NCBI RefSeq assembly: GCF_018140925.1
Contig: NZ_CP073315.1
Span: forward strand, 2,108,001-2,172,000
DNA from: Psychrobacillus sp. INOP01
GTDB lineage: Bacteria > Bacillota > Bacilli > Bacillales_A > Planococcaceae
Length of the DNA: 64,000 nt
Direction: 5' to 3'
Part shown: one piece after another, positions 54,575 through 64,000 of the stretch
Position numbering within the stretch: the stretch's first letter is position 1
How the letters are laid out: each line of letters begins with the position of its first letter
Position numbers and translations under genes: made by a program
Notes under the pieces: generated by a model
Told to the model about the DNA's origin: nothing
The model's input: only the letters and a program-made list of their open reading frames with translations
Databases searched by the model: none

Positions 54575-55974
54575 GTTATTTCTAAAGCATGCATTAACTG
54601 ATGAATGGAAGAAGCAACCTCCTCTACTTTTAATCCTCCAAACCCTAATACGAGCTTTGGAAGCGTCTTTTCCTCTAATTCCGATGAAATATATTCCTGA
54701 AGACCGTATATCCGAATGTCAGCTTGTTCCGCAAGGGTTACTAATTCTGCCTCTGTTTTAGTTGTTTGAATAGTTAACAATATATGCATACCTGCCTGTT
54801 CTCCAGAGATTGTAATTGTGGGCTCGTATTGCATAATAGTTTTCGTAATAATTTCTAATTTTCGTTTATAAATCTTTCTCATTCTATTTAAATGTTTTGC
54901 AAAGTACCCATCTTCCATAAAGTTTGCTAGTATATGCTGATCCATTCGAGGAACCGTAGCGGAATAATAGGAAAATCGTTGTTTATATTGTAAGAGAAGT
55001 GATTTTGGTAATACTGCATAGGCTATTCTTAAAGAGGGCATTAGTGATTTAGAAAACGTGCTTAAATAAATGACCCGCTCATTTTGATCGATACCTTGGA
55101 GGGAGGGAATAGGCTTGCCCGTATACCTAAACTCGCTATCGTAATCATCTTCAATAATATATCGATTATCCTGCTGGTATGCCCACGCAAGTAACTGGCT
55201 GCGTCGAGTTGCCGATAATACTGCTCCAGTCGGAAATTGGTGGGAGGGAGTTACATACATCACATTAGCAAAAGACTTTTCTAGTTTAGCGACTACGACC
55301 CCATCGTCATCTACTGGAATAGGTACAGATTTCCTACTATCTTTAAAAAATAAATGATGCGTAAGAGGATATCCAGGATTTTCAAATCCATACACTGCTT
55401 TATCTCCAAGTAAATGAATGATGAGTGGCATAATTTGTTCAGTACCTGAGCCTAGAATAATTTGTTCAGGCGTACATTTCACTCCTCTAGATTGGAACAA
55501 ATAAGAAGAGATTTGCTGTCTCAACCCATAATCTCCTTGAGGATGGCCTAACTGAAGAAGGTCTTTGTTTTCCTCATTTACAATGTCCTTCGCATATTTT
55601 CTCCAAGTCTCAAAAGGAAATGAATCTGTATCGATTTTTCCTGGAGAAAGATCAATAGAAAAGGAATATGCATCATTTGCTTCTGGCATTATGGTGGGGG
55701 TATCCTGTTCAATGATAGCTAATTCTTCTAAATTTTGAACGAAGTATCCACGTCTAGGTTCAGAGGAGATAAATCCTTCAGCAACTAACTGGCTATAGGC
55801 AAATTCAATAGTCGTTTGACTGACAGCTAAATAATCAGCCAGCTTTCTTTTAGAGGGAAGCTTAATACCTTCTTCAATCGTTCCGTTTATAATTGCTTCT
55901 TTTATAGCACGATATAGTTGTTCATATAGTGGAGTTTTTGATTCTTGTACTAGCTGAAACATTAAAAAATCCAT
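54562..55974 (-). CDS. pdxR: MocR/GntR-type transcription regulator PdxR
   Basis: A 470-residue fusion: an N-terminal GntR winged helix (about 10-75, with KLPSKRKLADYLAVSQTTIEFAYSQL) and a class I aminotransferase-like domain (about 110-470) with the PLP lysine in YLSTFSKSLMPSLR. MocR regulators of this kind bind pyridoxal phosphate and control vitamin B6 genes. It is divergent from pdxST with 104 bp between, which fits a role as their activator. GGAG precedes the ATG. The exact ligand response is inferred. Confidence 0.88.
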   Translation of the reverse strand: MDFLMFQLVQESKTPLYEQLYRAIKEAIINGTIEEGIKLPSKRKLADYLAVSQTTIEFAYSQLVAEGFISSEPRRGYFVQNLEELAIIEQDTPTIMPEANDAYSFSIDLSPGKIDTDSFPFETWRKYAKDIVNEENKDLLQLGHPQGDYGLRQQISSYLFQSRGVKCTPEQIILGSGTEQIMPLIIHLLGDKAVYGFENPGYPLTHHLFFKDSRKSVPIPVDDDGVVVAKLEKSFANVMYVTPSHQFPTGAVLSATRRSQLLAWAYQQDNRYIIEDDYDSEFRYTGKPIPSLQGIDQNERVIYLSTFSKSLMPSLRIAYAVLPKSLLLQYKQRFSYYSATVPRMDQHILANFMEDGYFAKHLNRMRKIYKRKLEIITKTIMQYEPTITISGEQAGMHILLTIQTTKTEAELVTLAEQADIRIYGLQEYISSELEEKTLPKLVLGFGGLKVEEVASSIHQLMHALEITKTL

Positions 55975-56078
55975 CTTTTCTCCAATCTGACCACTTCATT
56001 TAATTTATTTCTGATGCTTCTCATAGGGTCATAATTTATTATACTAAAGTTTATAAAGATAATGGAGGGAAATTAATT

Positions 56079-56969
56079 ATGGCAACTAATTTAACAGGAA
56101 CAGATCGAGTAAAAAGAGGAATGGCTGAAATGCAAAAGGGTGGCGTTATTATGGACGTTATTAATGCTGAGCAAGCAAAAATTGCCGAGGCAGCAGGTGC
56201 AGTTGCAGTTATGGCATTAGAACGGGTACCATCCGATATTCGTGCAGCAGGAGGAGTAGCTCGTATGGCGGACCCCCGCATTATGGAAGAGGTAATGGGG
56301 GCAGTAACAATTCCAGTGATGGCCAAAGCGCGTATTGGTCATATTACAGAAGCACGTATTTTAGAAGCAATGGGCGTTGACTATATTGATGAATCAGAAG
56401 TACTAACTCCAGCAGATGAAGAATATCATCTACGCAAAAGTGAATTTACAGTACCCTTTGTATGTGGATGTAAAGATCTTGGGGAAGCAGCACGTCGAAT
56501 TGGAGAAGGAGCTTCGATGCTCCGTACCAAAGGAGAACCTGGAACAGGAAACATTGTAGAAGCAGTGCGTCATTTACGTAAAGTAAATTCACAGGTTCGT
56601 AAAATTGTACATATGAGCGAAGATGAACTAATGACGGAAGCCAAAATTTTGGGTGCACCGTATGATGTTTTATTACAAATTAAACATGCTGGTAAATTAC
56701 CGGTTGTAAACTTCGCAGCAGGTGGAGTAGCGACTCCTGCAGATGCGGCTCTAATGATGGAGCTTGGAGCAGATGGTGTATTTGTAGGGTCTGGGATTTT
56801 CAAGTCAGAACGACCAGAGAAATTTGCTAAAGCCATTGTAGAAGCAACAACACATTTCCGAGATTATAAATTACTTGTAGAGATTTCAAAAGATTTAGGA
56901 ATCCCGATGAAGGGAATCGAAATTTCTCGTTTATCTGCCGGAGATCGTATGCAAGATAGAGGGTGGTAA
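56079..56969 (+). CDS. pdxS: Pyridoxal 5'-phosphate synthase subunit PdxS
   Basis: A 296-residue barrel enzyme that makes PLP from ribose 5-phosphate, glyceraldehyde 3-phosphate and ammonia supplied by PdxT. The substrate-binding lysine is Lys83 in [10 protein letters not shown]; the [11 protein letters not shown] phosphate loop and the [27 protein letters not shown] segment are conserved. It lies one base from pdxT and opposite pdxR. Confidence 0.98.
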   Translation: MATNLTGTDRVKRGMAEMQKGGVIMDVINAEQAKIAEAAGAVAVMALERVPSDIRAAGGVARMADPRIMEEVMGAVTIPVMAKARIGHITEARILEAMGVDYIDESEVLTPADEEYHLRKSEFTVPFVCGCKDLGEAARRIGEGASMLRTKGEPGTGNIVEAVRHLRKVNSQVRKIVHMSEDELMTEAKILGAPYDVLLQIKHAGKLPVVNFAAGGVATPADAALMMELGADGVFVGSGIFKSERPEKFAKAIVEATTHFRDYKLLVEISKDLGIPMKGIEISRLSAGDRMQDRGW

Positions 56970-56970
56970 T

Positions 56971-57564
56971 ATGGTTAAAATAGGTGTTCTAGCTCTTCAA
57001 GGAGCAGTTAGTGAGCATATTTGCTCAATTGAAGCGAGTGGAGCAGAGGCTTTAACAGTAAAAAGTGTGGAAGACTTAGCGTTAGTGGATGGATTAATAC
57101 TCCCTGGAGGAGAAAGTACAGCAATGCGAAAGCTGATTGATCGATTTGATATGTTAGAACCACTACAGAAGTTTGCATTAGATGGTAAACCGATGTATGG
57201 AACTTGTGCAGGATTAATCCTACTTGCTAAAGACCTAGTGGGGTATGATTATTCACATTTAGGTGCTCTGGATGCTACTGTAGAACGTAACTCTTTCGGG
57301 AGACAGGTGGATAGCTTTGAAACAGATTTATATATTGAAGGTGTTGCAGATGGTTTTCCAGCGGTATTTATACGAGCACCACATATTGTAAATGTAGAGG
57401 GAAATGTTGAAATACTGGCAACTTATGAGGATAGAATCGTGATGGTAAGACAAGGTCATTTGTTAGGATGCTCTTTTCATCCCGAGTTAACTGATGATCA
57501 TCGGATTACGGCATATTTTGTAGAGATGGTAAAGGAAAGTCTTGCAAAAGAAGTTCACGTATAG
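56971..57564 (+). CDS. pdxT: Pyridoxal 5'-phosphate synthase glutaminase subunit PdxT
   Basis: A 197-residue class I glutamine amidotransferase. [12 protein letters not shown] at the start, LPGGESTAM (about 44-52), the nucleophile Cys79 in [10 protein letters not shown] and the C-terminal SFHPELT with the catalytic His and Glu form the triad. It passes ammonia to PdxS. One base separates the genes, so expression is coupled. Confidence 0.98.
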   Translation: MVKIGVLALQGAVSEHICSIEASGAEALTVKSVEDLALVDGLILPGGESTAMRKLIDRFDMLEPLQKFALDGKPMYGTCAGLILLAKDLVGYDYSHLGALDATVERNSFGRQVDSFETDLYIEGVADGFPAVFIRAPHIVNVEGNVEILATYEDRIVMVRQGHLLGCSFHPELTDDHRITAYFVEMVKESLAKEVHV

Positions 57565-57593
57565 TAAAGTATGAGTAATTTCATGAATCAAAA

Positions 57594-57829
57594 ACGATGA
57601 TAGGAAGCAGTAACAAGCACGTTTTTTTTAGAGAGTCAGCGGGTGGTGAAAGCTGATATAAACACTTGTGAATCCGTCCTTTGAGTTGTGCGGCTGAATG
57701 ATTAGTAAGTCGTGCCGGTTGAAAAGCCGTTACATTACAAGTAAGTGGATTCCGTCTATGACTGGATCAATCAGGGTGGCAACGCGGGTATGCTCTCGTC
57801 CCTTTTCATGGGACGGGGGCTTTTTTGTC
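57594..57829 (+). ncRNA. Serine T-box riboswitch upstream of serS
   Basis: The conserved T-box AGGGTGGCAACGCGG (57773-57787) precedes a strong terminator, CGTCCC-TTTTCAT-GGGACG with a T-run. Upstream, stem I has the AGAGAGTCAGCGGGTGGTGAAAGC-type elements, and GAATCC (57671-57675) offers TCC, a serine codon, as specifier. The variable T-box base is C, which pairs with the G73 discriminator normal for tRNA-Ser. Uncharged tRNA-Ser should stabilise the antiterminator and switch serS on. Confidence 0.92.
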
Positions 57830-57861
57830 GTTTTTTCGAAAATTCTAAGGAGGAGTTATAT

Positions 57862-59136
57862 ATGTTAGATGTAAAATTTGTAAGAGATAATTATGAAACA
57901 GTAAAAGCAAAACTAGCTAAGCGTGGAGAAGATATTTCGGAGTTTGATCAATTCCAACCTTTAGACCAAAAGCGTCGAGAATTAATTGCGAAAACAGAAG
58001 TGTTGAAGGCTGAAAGAAATGAGTTTTCTCAAAAAATCTCTTTGATGAAACGAAATAAAGAAAATGCGGATGATCTTATTGCACGTATGCGTGAAGTAGG
58101 CGATGAAATAAAAGCATTAGATGATGAGTTACGTGACGTTGAAGAAAAGTTTGAATATATGATGATGCGTATCCCTAATGTTCCGCATGACAGTGTTCCA
58201 ATCGGTGATTCTGAGGATGATAATGTAGAAATACTTAAATGGGGAGAAGTTCCTTCATTTGATTTTGAAACGAAAGCACATTGGGATATTGCTACAGATT
58301 TAAAATTGGTAGATTTTGAACGTGCTGCAAAAGTGACAGGAAGTCGTTTTGCGTTTTATCGTGGTCTAGGAGCTAGACTAGAACGTGGATTGTTAAACTT
58401 CATGATGGATTTACATGCAGAAGAGCATGGCTATGAAGAAATGCTGCCACCTTATTTAGCAAACCGTACAAGTTTAACAGGGACTGGACAGCTGCCAAAA
58501 TTTGAAGAGGATGCGTTCCTAATTGGGGAAGAGGATTACTTCTTAATACCAACAGCAGAAGTACCCGTAACAAATTTTTATAGAGATGAGATATTAGATG
58601 GGGGAGAACTTCCGCAAGCATTCACTGCTTTTAGTGCATGTTTCCGTTCTGAAGCAGGCTCTGCAGGTCGCGATACTCGTGGATTAATACGTCAACATCA
58701 GTTTAACAAAGTAGAGTTAGTTCGCTTTGTGAAGCCTGAAGATTCTTATGAGCAGCTAGAACTTTTAACTGGTCATGCAGAGAAAGTATTACAACTGTTA
58801 GGCCTACCTTATCGTAAACTTCATATGTGTACTGCAGATCTAGGCTTTACAGCTGCGAAGAAATACGATTTAGAAGTTTGGTTACCAAGTTATGGTGAAT
58901 ATAAAGAAATTTCTTCTTGCAGTAACTTTGAGGATTTCCAAGCTAGACGTGCAGGAATTCGTTTCCGTCGTGAAGTTGGAGGGAAACCTGAGTACGTGCA
59001 TACTTTAAATGGTAGTGGATTAGCACTGGGACGCACAGTGGCGGCTATTTTAGAAAATTACCAACAAGCAGATGGAACAGTAGTAGTTCCAGAAGTTCTT
59101 GTTCCTTACATGGGTGGAAAAACAGTTATAAAGTAA
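57862..59136 (+). CDS. serS: Seryl-tRNA synthetase
   Basis: A 424-residue class II enzyme. An N-terminal antiparallel coiled coil (about 30-105) binds the long arm of tRNA-Ser, and the catalytic domain has motif 2 ([21 protein letters not shown]) and motif 3 ([17 protein letters not shown]). The start at 57862 follows AAGGAGGAG; an extension into the T-box region is spurious. Expression is T-box controlled. Confidence 0.98.
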   Translation: MLDVKFVRDNYETVKAKLAKRGEDISEFDQFQPLDQKRRELIAKTEVLKAERNEFSQKISLMKRNKENADDLIARMREVGDEIKALDDELRDVEEKFEYMMMRIPNVPHDSVPIGDSEDDNVEILKWGEVPSFDFETKAHWDIATDLKLVDFERAAKVTGSRFAFYRGLGARLERGLLNFMMDLHAEEHGYEEMLPPYLANRTSLTGTGQLPKFEEDAFLIGEEDYFLIPTAEVPVTNFYRDEILDGGELPQAFTAFSACFRSEAGSAGRDTRGLIRQHQFNKVELVRFVKPEDSYEQLELLTGHAEKVLQLLGLPYRKLHMCTADLGFTAAKKYDLEVWLPSYGEYKEISSCSNFEDFQARRAGIRFRREVGGKPEYVHTLNGSGLALGRTVAAILENYQQADGTVVVPEVLVPYMGGKTVIK

Positions 59137-59241
59137 TAAAATAACGGGCAAGAAAGAAGCCCAGCCTTTCTTCTTGTCGGTAATCTTGACAAGGGTACAA
59201 AGTCTGGTAATCCATATACTTTCTTTAAAAAACCAGATTCG

Positions 59242-59769
<528 letters not shown>

Positions 59770-59790
59770 CTATGATGAAGGAGTGATGCA

Positions 59791-60927
59791 TTGATCCATA
59801 TTGTTAAACAGGGAGATAGTTTATATGCAATCGCCAAACGGTCCGGAACAACAATGGAAAGTATTGTCTCTATAAATGAAATTCCTGATCCTGATGTATT
59901 AGTAGTAGGGCAGGCACTAGTACTACCATCGACCCCAAGTCCAAATAGACCTACCATTGAAACGAATTTATATGTTGAATGGTATACAGAAATACCCTCG
60001 GAACGTGTGCTAGAGCAAGTAGAGAAGGTTGCCTCAAACTTAACTTATATGATGCCTTTTTCGTATGAAGTGCTGCGAGATGGATCATTAACGGAAATGA
60101 ATTGGGGTACCTTAAGTGAAATTGCTAAAGAGCATCAAGTAGAAACAGTTATTGTGCTAGCAAACATTGAGAATTATGCGTTTAATAGTTCCCTAGCTCA
60201 TACTATTTTCACGGATGAAGTAGTAAAGATGAACTTGTTTGAACAAGCGGTGGCAGAGGCAGAAAAAAGAGGGACAAATCATATTCATATAGATTTTGAG
60301 TATATGGATGCTGGTGACAGAGAAAATTATGTGAACTTTATAAAGGAATTTAAAGAATTTGCAAAAGGGTATGTTATATCCGTAACACTACCTCCTAAAA
60401 CAAGTGCTGATCAACCAGGGAGATGGTATGAAGCTTTTGATTATAAGGGGATAGGTGAAGTAGCAGATTTTGTTGTTATTATGACTTATGAATGGGGATA
60501 TAGTGGGGGGCCACCGATGGCAGTTTCACCAATCGGACCTGTTCGCAGAGTATTGGAATATGCAAAAACAGAAATACTTCCAAGTAAAATTATGATGGGG
60601 CAGAATTTGTATGGATACGATTGGAATTTACCATATAAAGTAGGAAACCCAATTGCTAAAGCACTAAGTCCACAGCAGGCCATTCAACTAGCAAAGGATC
60701 GAAATGCCGCAATCGAATACGATCAAAATGCACAGGCTCCTTTCTTTCATTATTGGCAGGATGGTATCGAACATGAGGTATGGTTTGAAGATGCACGATC
60801 TATTCAAGCTAAGTTCAAACTCCTAAAAGAACTACAATTACTAGGAATTGCATATTGGCACAGTGGTTTTGATTTTCCACAAAATTGGTATTTACTTCAC
60901 GAAATGTTCCAAGTAAAGAAAAAATAG
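59791..60927 (+). CDS. LysM-containing glycoside hydrolase family 18 protein (YaaH/SleL-like)
   Basis: A 378-residue protein with one N-terminal LysM domain (about 2-46) and a GH18 barrel, with IDFEYMD (about 170-176) as catalytic motif and VVIMTYEWG and the C-terminal YWHSGFDFP as substrate-binding segments. YaaH and SleL degrade spore-cortex peptidoglycan at germination and usually have two LysM domains; this one has one and no signal peptide, as expected of spore proteins made in the mother cell. Translation starts at TTG, preceded by GAAGGAG. Confidence 0.9.
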   Translation: MIHIVKQGDSLYAIAKRSGTTMESIVSINEIPDPDVLVVGQALVLPSTPSPNRPTIETNLYVEWYTEIPSERVLEQVEKVASNLTYMMPFSYEVLRDGSLTEMNWGTLSEIAKEHQVETVIVLANIENYAFNSSLAHTIFTDEVVKMNLFEQAVAEAEKRGTNHIHIDFEYMDAGDRENYVNFIKEFKEFAKGYVISVTLPPKTSADQPGRWYEAFDYKGIGEVADFVVIMTYEWGYSGGPPMAVSPIGPVRRVLEYAKTEILPSKIMMGQNLYGYDWNLPYKVGNPIAKALSPQQAIQLAKDRNAAIEYDQNAQAPFFHYWQDGIEHEVWFEDARSIQAKFKLLKELQLLGIAYWHSGFDFPQNWYLLHEMFQVKKK

Positions 60928-60973
60928 AGCAAATTAGCCTTTCCTTGGAAAGGTGGATTTGCTCTATTTTTCA
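60925..60973 (+). terminator. Terminator of the YaaH-type gene
   Basis: TAGAGCAAAT...CCTTTCC pairs with GGAAAGG...ATTTGCTCTA (arms 60925-60944 and 60947-60966) with two mismatches, followed by a T-run. It begins at the stop codon. Confidence 0.88.
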
Positions 60974-61032
60974 TTTTCGGCGTGTGCTAAAATAGATGAT
61001 ACGACTTGAAATCTTAGAGTGAGGTTAAACTT

Positions 61033-61665
61033 ATGTCCATTCCATTTATAACGGTAGAAGGCCCAATAGGGGTTGGGAAGACTTCCTTGGCCAAGGCTAT
61101 TGCGACCAAATACCAATTTGAATTATTAAAAGAGATTGTGGATGAAAATCCTTTTTTAAATAAGTTTTATGAGGACATTGCAGAATGGAGTTTCCAAACA
61201 GAGATGTTTTTTCTGTGTAATCGTTATAAACAATTAAGTGATATAGAGAAAAAATATTTATCGAATGAAAGACCAGTTGTTGCAGATTATCATATTTTCA
61301 AAAATCTAATTTTTGCGAAACGGACGTTGAGTGAAGTAGAGTATGAAAAGTATGAATCGATTTATCAAATTTTGACTAAAGATATGCCAGTTCCTAATAT
61401 GGTCATATATATAGATGCAAGTATAGATATACTTCTCGGGCGAATTGATAAACGTGGAAGAGATTTTGAAAAAAAAATTAGCTCTGATTATTTGAAGCAG
61501 CTCTCAGCTGACTATCGCATGTTTATCGATAACTTCGAAAAAAAACATCCAGAAGTACCCATTCTTCGATTTAATGGAGATGAGATAGATTTTGTTCAAA
61601 ATGGACAAGACCTACAAATAATACTAGAAAAAGTAGAGGCAACATTACATAAAAGGAGTTATTAA
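61033..61665 (+). CDS. dgk: Deoxyguanosine kinase
   Basis: A 210-residue deoxynucleoside kinase: P-loop GPIGVGKTS (10-18), substrate residues NPFLNKFYEDIAEWSFQTEMFFL and the RGRDFE LID-region arginines. It phosphorylates purine deoxynucleosides, mainly deoxyguanosine in B. subtilis (YaaG). It is paired with dck 2 bp downstream, the order of B. subtilis dgk-dck. Which one prefers which base is taken from that order and similarity. Confidence 0.92.
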   Translation: MSIPFITVEGPIGVGKTSLAKAIATKYQFELLKEIVDENPFLNKFYEDIAEWSFQTEMFFLCNRYKQLSDIEKKYLSNERPVVADYHIFKNLIFAKRTLSEVEYEKYESIYQILTKDMPVPNMVIYIDASIDILLGRIDKRGRDFEKKISSDYLKQLSADYRMFIDNFEKKHPEVPILRFNGDEIDFVQNGQDLQIILEKVEATLHKRSY

Positions 61666-61667
61666 TA

Positions 61668-62336
61668 ATGAGTTTAAGAGAGAAGTATGGTATACCTTCT
61701 AATGCAGTTATTACGATTGCAGGAACTGTTGGAGTAGGTAAATCAACAATGACTAAAGCATTAGCAGAAGCGTTACATTTTAAAACGTCTTTTGAAAAAG
61801 TGGATACAAACCCTTATTTAGATCGTTTCTACGAGGACTTTTCTAAATGGAGCTTTCATTTACAAATTTACTTTTTAGCGGAGCGATTTAAAGAGCAAAA
61901 AAGAATGTTTGAGTATGGTGGTGGATTTATCCAAGACCGTTCTATTTACGAGGATACAGGAATATTTGCGCAAATGCATAAGGAAAAAGGTACGATGGAT
62001 CCAGTAGATCATGAAACGTATACGAGTTTATTTGAAGCAATGGTAATGACACCATATTTTCCACATCCAAACTTACTTATTTATTTAGAAGGATCAATGG
62101 ATGACATTATTGATCGAATTCATGATAGAGGTCGACCAATGGAGCAGCAAACACCTATCTCTTATTGGGAGGAAATGCATGGGCGTTATGAGAAATGGAT
62201 TGACGCATTTAATGGTTGCCCAGTACTTCGTTTAAATATTAATGATTACGATATTTTGGCAAATCCAGATGATGTGGAAGCAATCTTAGAACGTATTGGT
62301 CATTTCATGGAGCAAACTGCTATTATTCGTAAATAA
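61668..62336 (+). CDS. dck: Deoxyadenosine/deoxycytidine kinase
   Basis: A 222-residue kinase homologous to the preceding one: P-loop AGTVGVGKSTMTKAL (about 18-32), NPYLDRFYEDFSKWSFHLQIYFL, DRSIYED and DRGRPMEQ. It phosphorylates deoxyadenosine and deoxycytidine in B. subtilis (YaaF). It is co-transcribed with dgk and followed by a strong terminator. Confidence 0.94.
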   Translation: MSLREKYGIPSNAVITIAGTVGVGKSTMTKALAEALHFKTSFEKVDTNPYLDRFYEDFSKWSFHLQIYFLAERFKEQKRMFEYGGGFIQDRSIYEDTGIFAQMHKEKGTMDPVDHETYTSLFEAMVMTPYFPHPNLLIYLEGSMDDIIDRIHDRGRPMEQQTPISYWEEMHGRYEKWIDAFNGCPVLRLNINDYDILANPDDVEAILERIGHFMEQTAIIRK

Positions 62337-62340
62337 ATAA

Positions 62341-62374
62341 AATCCTCCTGTATCTTATACAGGAGGATTTTTAT
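62341..62374 (+). terminator. Terminator of dgk-dck
   Basis: AATCCTCCTGTAT (62341-62353) pairs perfectly with ATACAGGAGGATT (62357-62369), followed by TTTATA. Confidence 0.92.
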
Positions 62375-62511
62375 ATAAAGTATTTAACATGGCATAAAAA
62401 AAGTTAGCGAAATTCGCTAACTTCTTAATATTCTGAACACACTATTGTAAGAAAAATTCGTTACCAACGTAACGAATTCAATCTCAAATTTATGCGTGTG
62501 TGTATTTAAAA

Positions 62512-62604
62512 TGGAGGAGGAAGAGGGATTCGAACCCCCGCGCGGTATGACCCGCCTGTCGGTTTTCAAGACCGATCCCTTCAGCCAGACTTGGGTATTC
62601 CTCC
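62512..62604 (-). tRNA. tRNA-Ser(UGA)
   Basis: A 93-nt class II tRNA on the minus strand with a long variable arm. The acceptor stem is GGAGGAA with TTCCTCC, anticodon TGA (62566-62568 reversed), T-loop TTCGAAT and an encoded CCA end. Position 73 reads T rather than the usual G of bacterial tRNA-Ser. It lies between dck and the SRP RNA gene and runs against both. Confidence 0.97.
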
Positions 62605-62808
62605 GAAGTACAAGAACTAATTTATCATGGATAAAAATGAAAGTCAACATATTTTTATTAATTTTCTGTTGTTTTAATCATATATCTTTGTGTGACATTT
62701 AAGCAGTTACCTTGAAAAAGCAATCAAATTTACCGCAAATATTTTAAATAGTTTTCCTGTCAGTTACAATAAATAGTAATGTAGATAAAATTTATATATG
62801 CGTTATCG

Positions 62809-62837
62809 TTGATTTTTGTCTCTAAAAAAAGTATACT
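62809..62837 (+). promoter_or_regulatory. SRP RNA promoter
   Basis: TTGATT (62809-62814) and TATACT (62832-62837) are separated by 17 bp, placing the start point at about 62844, the 5' end of the RNA. Confidence 0.75.
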
Positions 62838-62842
62838 AGTAA

Positions 62843-63115
62843 ATGCCGTGCTAGGTGGGAAGGTAGCGGTGTCTTGTAACTCGCAATCCGCTCTAGCGAG
62901 ACTGAACTCCTTCTCTGAGGTTGAATACATGTAGGGTCTGGTATTTGCACGTGATGTTGACGTTTGGGTCCTGCGCAATGGGTACCCATGAACCATGTCA
63001 GGTCCGGAAGGAAGCAGCATTAAGTGGTGTTTTCTCATGTGCCGCGGGGCAGCCTAAACCGAGTTAACGACAAAGGTGCCGCTTATGTGTTTCAATCGAA
63101 GGAAGGTGCACGGCT
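62843..63115 (+). ncRNA. scr: Signal recognition particle RNA, long Bacillus type
   Basis: About 273 nt, the large Gram-positive form with an Alu-like domain. The ends TGCCGTGC and GCACGGC pair. The apical S-domain hairpin carries ATGTCAGGTCCGGAAGGAAG-AGCA, the Ffh-binding core with its GGAA tetraloop. It lies between tRNA-Ser and dnaX as in B. subtilis. Confidence 0.97.
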
Positions 63116-63130
63116 TTAATTTTACACTTC

Positions 63131-63163
63131 AACTCACTTGTCTAATAGACAAGTGAGTTTTTT
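63131..63163 (+). terminator. Terminator of the SRP RNA gene
   Basis: AACTCACTTGTCTA pairs with TAGACAAGTGAGTT around a short loop, followed by T. Confidence 0.92.
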
Positions 63164-63214
63164 ATTTGAAAAAAAACTACTATATATAAATAAGCGAAGT
63201 CTAGTTGGCTTTAT

Positions 63215-63222
63215 GATATAAT
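63215..63222 (+). promoter_or_regulatory. Candidate dnaX promoter (extended -10)
   Basis: TATAAT at 63217-63222 is preceded by a TG-type extended -10 (ATGATATAAT). No good -35 box lies 17 bp upstream. It is about 40 bp before the dnaX start. Confidence 0.5.
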
Positions 63223-63262
63223 AGAAATCATTAACAGTTAGAAATGAGAAGGAGGGAAACTA

Positions 63263-64000
63263 GTGTCGTATCAAGCTTTTTACCGTGCTTATCGGCCACA
63301 ATCGTTTGCAGAAGTGTCTGGTCAAACTCATATTAAGCAAACCCTTCAAAATGCCCTCCTTTATAACAAAACAACACATGCGTATTTATTTTCAGGGCCA
63401 CGTGGAACAGGTAAAACAAGTGCAGCAAAAATTTTTGCGAAAGCTTTGAACTGTGAAAATGGTCCAGCAAAAGAACCGTGCAATTCATGTGAAACGTGTA
63501 AAAGTATAACAGAAGGCTCGAATACAGATGTGATTGAGTTTGACGCAGCTTCTAACTCTCGAGTAGAAGAAATGCGTGATATTATTGAAAAAGTTCGATT
63601 TGCTCCTTCTAATGCTAAATATAAAGTGTATATTATCGATGAAGTGCATATGCTCTCAACGAGTGCATTCAACGCATTATTGAAAACATTAGAAGAACCA
63701 CCTGCACATGCCGTGTTCATATTGGCAACAACGGAGCCACATAAAATTCCCTTAACTATTATTTCTAGATGTCAGCGTTTCGATTTTAAACGAATTACAT
63801 CTGCTGATATCGTTTCTCGTATGGAAGAAGTATTAACAGATGCTAAAATTGAATACGATGAAAATGTACTAAAAATTATTGCACAAGCTGCTGCGGGTGG
63901 TATGCGTGATGCACTTAGTATGCTGGATCAAGTTGTGTCATTTAGTGTAGATAAAATGACGATTGAAGATGCATTACTTGTAACTGGTTCTATTGGACAG
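63263..64000 (+). CDS. dnaX: DNA polymerase III gamma/tau subunit, 5' part
   Basis: The first 246 residues of the clamp-loader ATPase, open to the window end. MSYQAFYRAYRPQSFAEVSGQ, Walker A GPRGTGKTS (about 45-53), a four-cysteine zinc module (CNSCETCKS and an earlier Cys), Walker B-type VYIIDEVHML and the sensor I region ATTEPHKIP are visible. The start is a GTG after GGAGGG. It loads the DnaN clamp; the C-terminal part lies outside the window. Confidence 0.97.
   Translation, partial: MSYQAFYRAYRPQSFAEVSGQTHIKQTLQNALLYNKTTHAYLFSGPRGTGKTSAAKIFAKALNCENGPAKEPCNSCETCKSITEGSNTDVIEFDAASNSRVEEMRDIIEKVRFAPSNAKYKVYIIDEVHMLSTSAFNALLKTLEEPPAHAVFILATTEPHKIPLTIISRCQRFDFKRITSADIVSRMEEVLTDAKIEYDENVLKIIAQAAAGGMRDALSMLDQVVSFSVDKMTIEDALLVTGSIGQ

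Noticed and set aside
57745-57861. N-terminal extension of serS into the leader
   Set aside because: It overlaps the T-box antiterminator and terminator; the start at 57862 has a strong ribosome-binding site and gives the family N-terminus.
63403-63418. CACGTGGAACA in dnaX resembling parS
   Set aside because: Only one half-site matches; it encodes the invariant P-loop residues Pro-Arg-Gly-Thr, which explains the bases.

Overview
The window is a replication-origin region of an endospore-forming, low-GC Gram-positive bacterium of the order Bacillales. The gene order rpmH-oriC-dnaA-dnaN-yaaA-recF-gyrB-gyrA-rRNA-guaB-dacA-pdxST-serS-dgk/dck-tadA-scr-dnaX on the right and rnpA-yidC-jag-mnmE-mnmG-rsmG-noc-parAB-yyaC-ychF-rpsF-ssb-rpsR-yybS-gdpP-rplI-dnaB-purA-walRKHIJ-htrA-rlmH on the left is the Bacillus-type core. 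AT-rich coding sequence, the rRNA sequence and the absence of remB between recF and gyrB suggest the Planococcaceae/Caryophanaceae (Psychrobacillus, Sporosarcina or Lysinibacillus relatives). This family call is from memory and was not searched. yyaC, noc, a YaaH-type spore-lytic protein and Spo0A-like boxes fit a spore former.

Layout. Positions 1-3934 are accessory: direct copies of the 3' end of rlmH (at 1-19, 217-237 and the true gene end 3935-3955) bracket a guanine-riboswitch-controlled nucleoside salvage operon (nucleoside hydrolase plus NupG-type symporter) and a truncated MerR gene, as expected of an SCC-like island or its remnant. Positions 3935-35165 are the left arm, transcribed almost entirely on the minus strand away from oriC: RlmH, a small CxxH/CxxC protein inside a dense DnaA-box cluster, HtrA, the wal cell-wall regulon, a LysM-G5-M23 endopeptidase with a matching WalR box, purA behind PurR-like boxes, dnaB-rplI-gdpP-yybS, rpsF-ssb-rpsR, ychF, a mechanosensitive channel, parAB, noc, rsmG-mnmG-mnmE, jag-yidC-rnpA-rpmH. 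Positions 35166-37197 are a bipartite oriC with DnaA-box arrays on both sides of dnaA and an unwinding element before dnaN. The right arm (37198-64000) is transcribed on the plus strand: dnaN to gyrA, an HD-GYP-like protein, one 16S-23S-5S operon without spacer tRNAs, guaB, dacA, pdxR/pdxST, a T-box-controlled serS, tadA, a YaaH-type glycosidase, two deoxynucleoside kinases, tRNA-Ser(UGA), SRP RNA and the 5' part of dnaX.

The genes act together in chromosome initiation and segregation (DnaA, DnaN, RecF, gyrase, ParAB, Noc, parS-like and Noc-box-like sites), cell-wall homeostasis (WalRKHIJ, M23 peptidase, DacA, GdpP, YidC), translation and tRNA modification (RlmH, MnmEG, RsmG, TadA, ribosomal proteins, SerS) and purine or deoxynucleoside metabolism (PurA, GuaB, nucleoside hydrolase, NupG, Dgk, Dck). 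No CRISPR array, transposase or prophage gene was seen. The least ordinary items are the rlmH-end repeats with their cargo, the DnaA-box cluster beside rlmH, several regulatory sites around the wal genes, and three GC-richer intergenic segments without an explained function.
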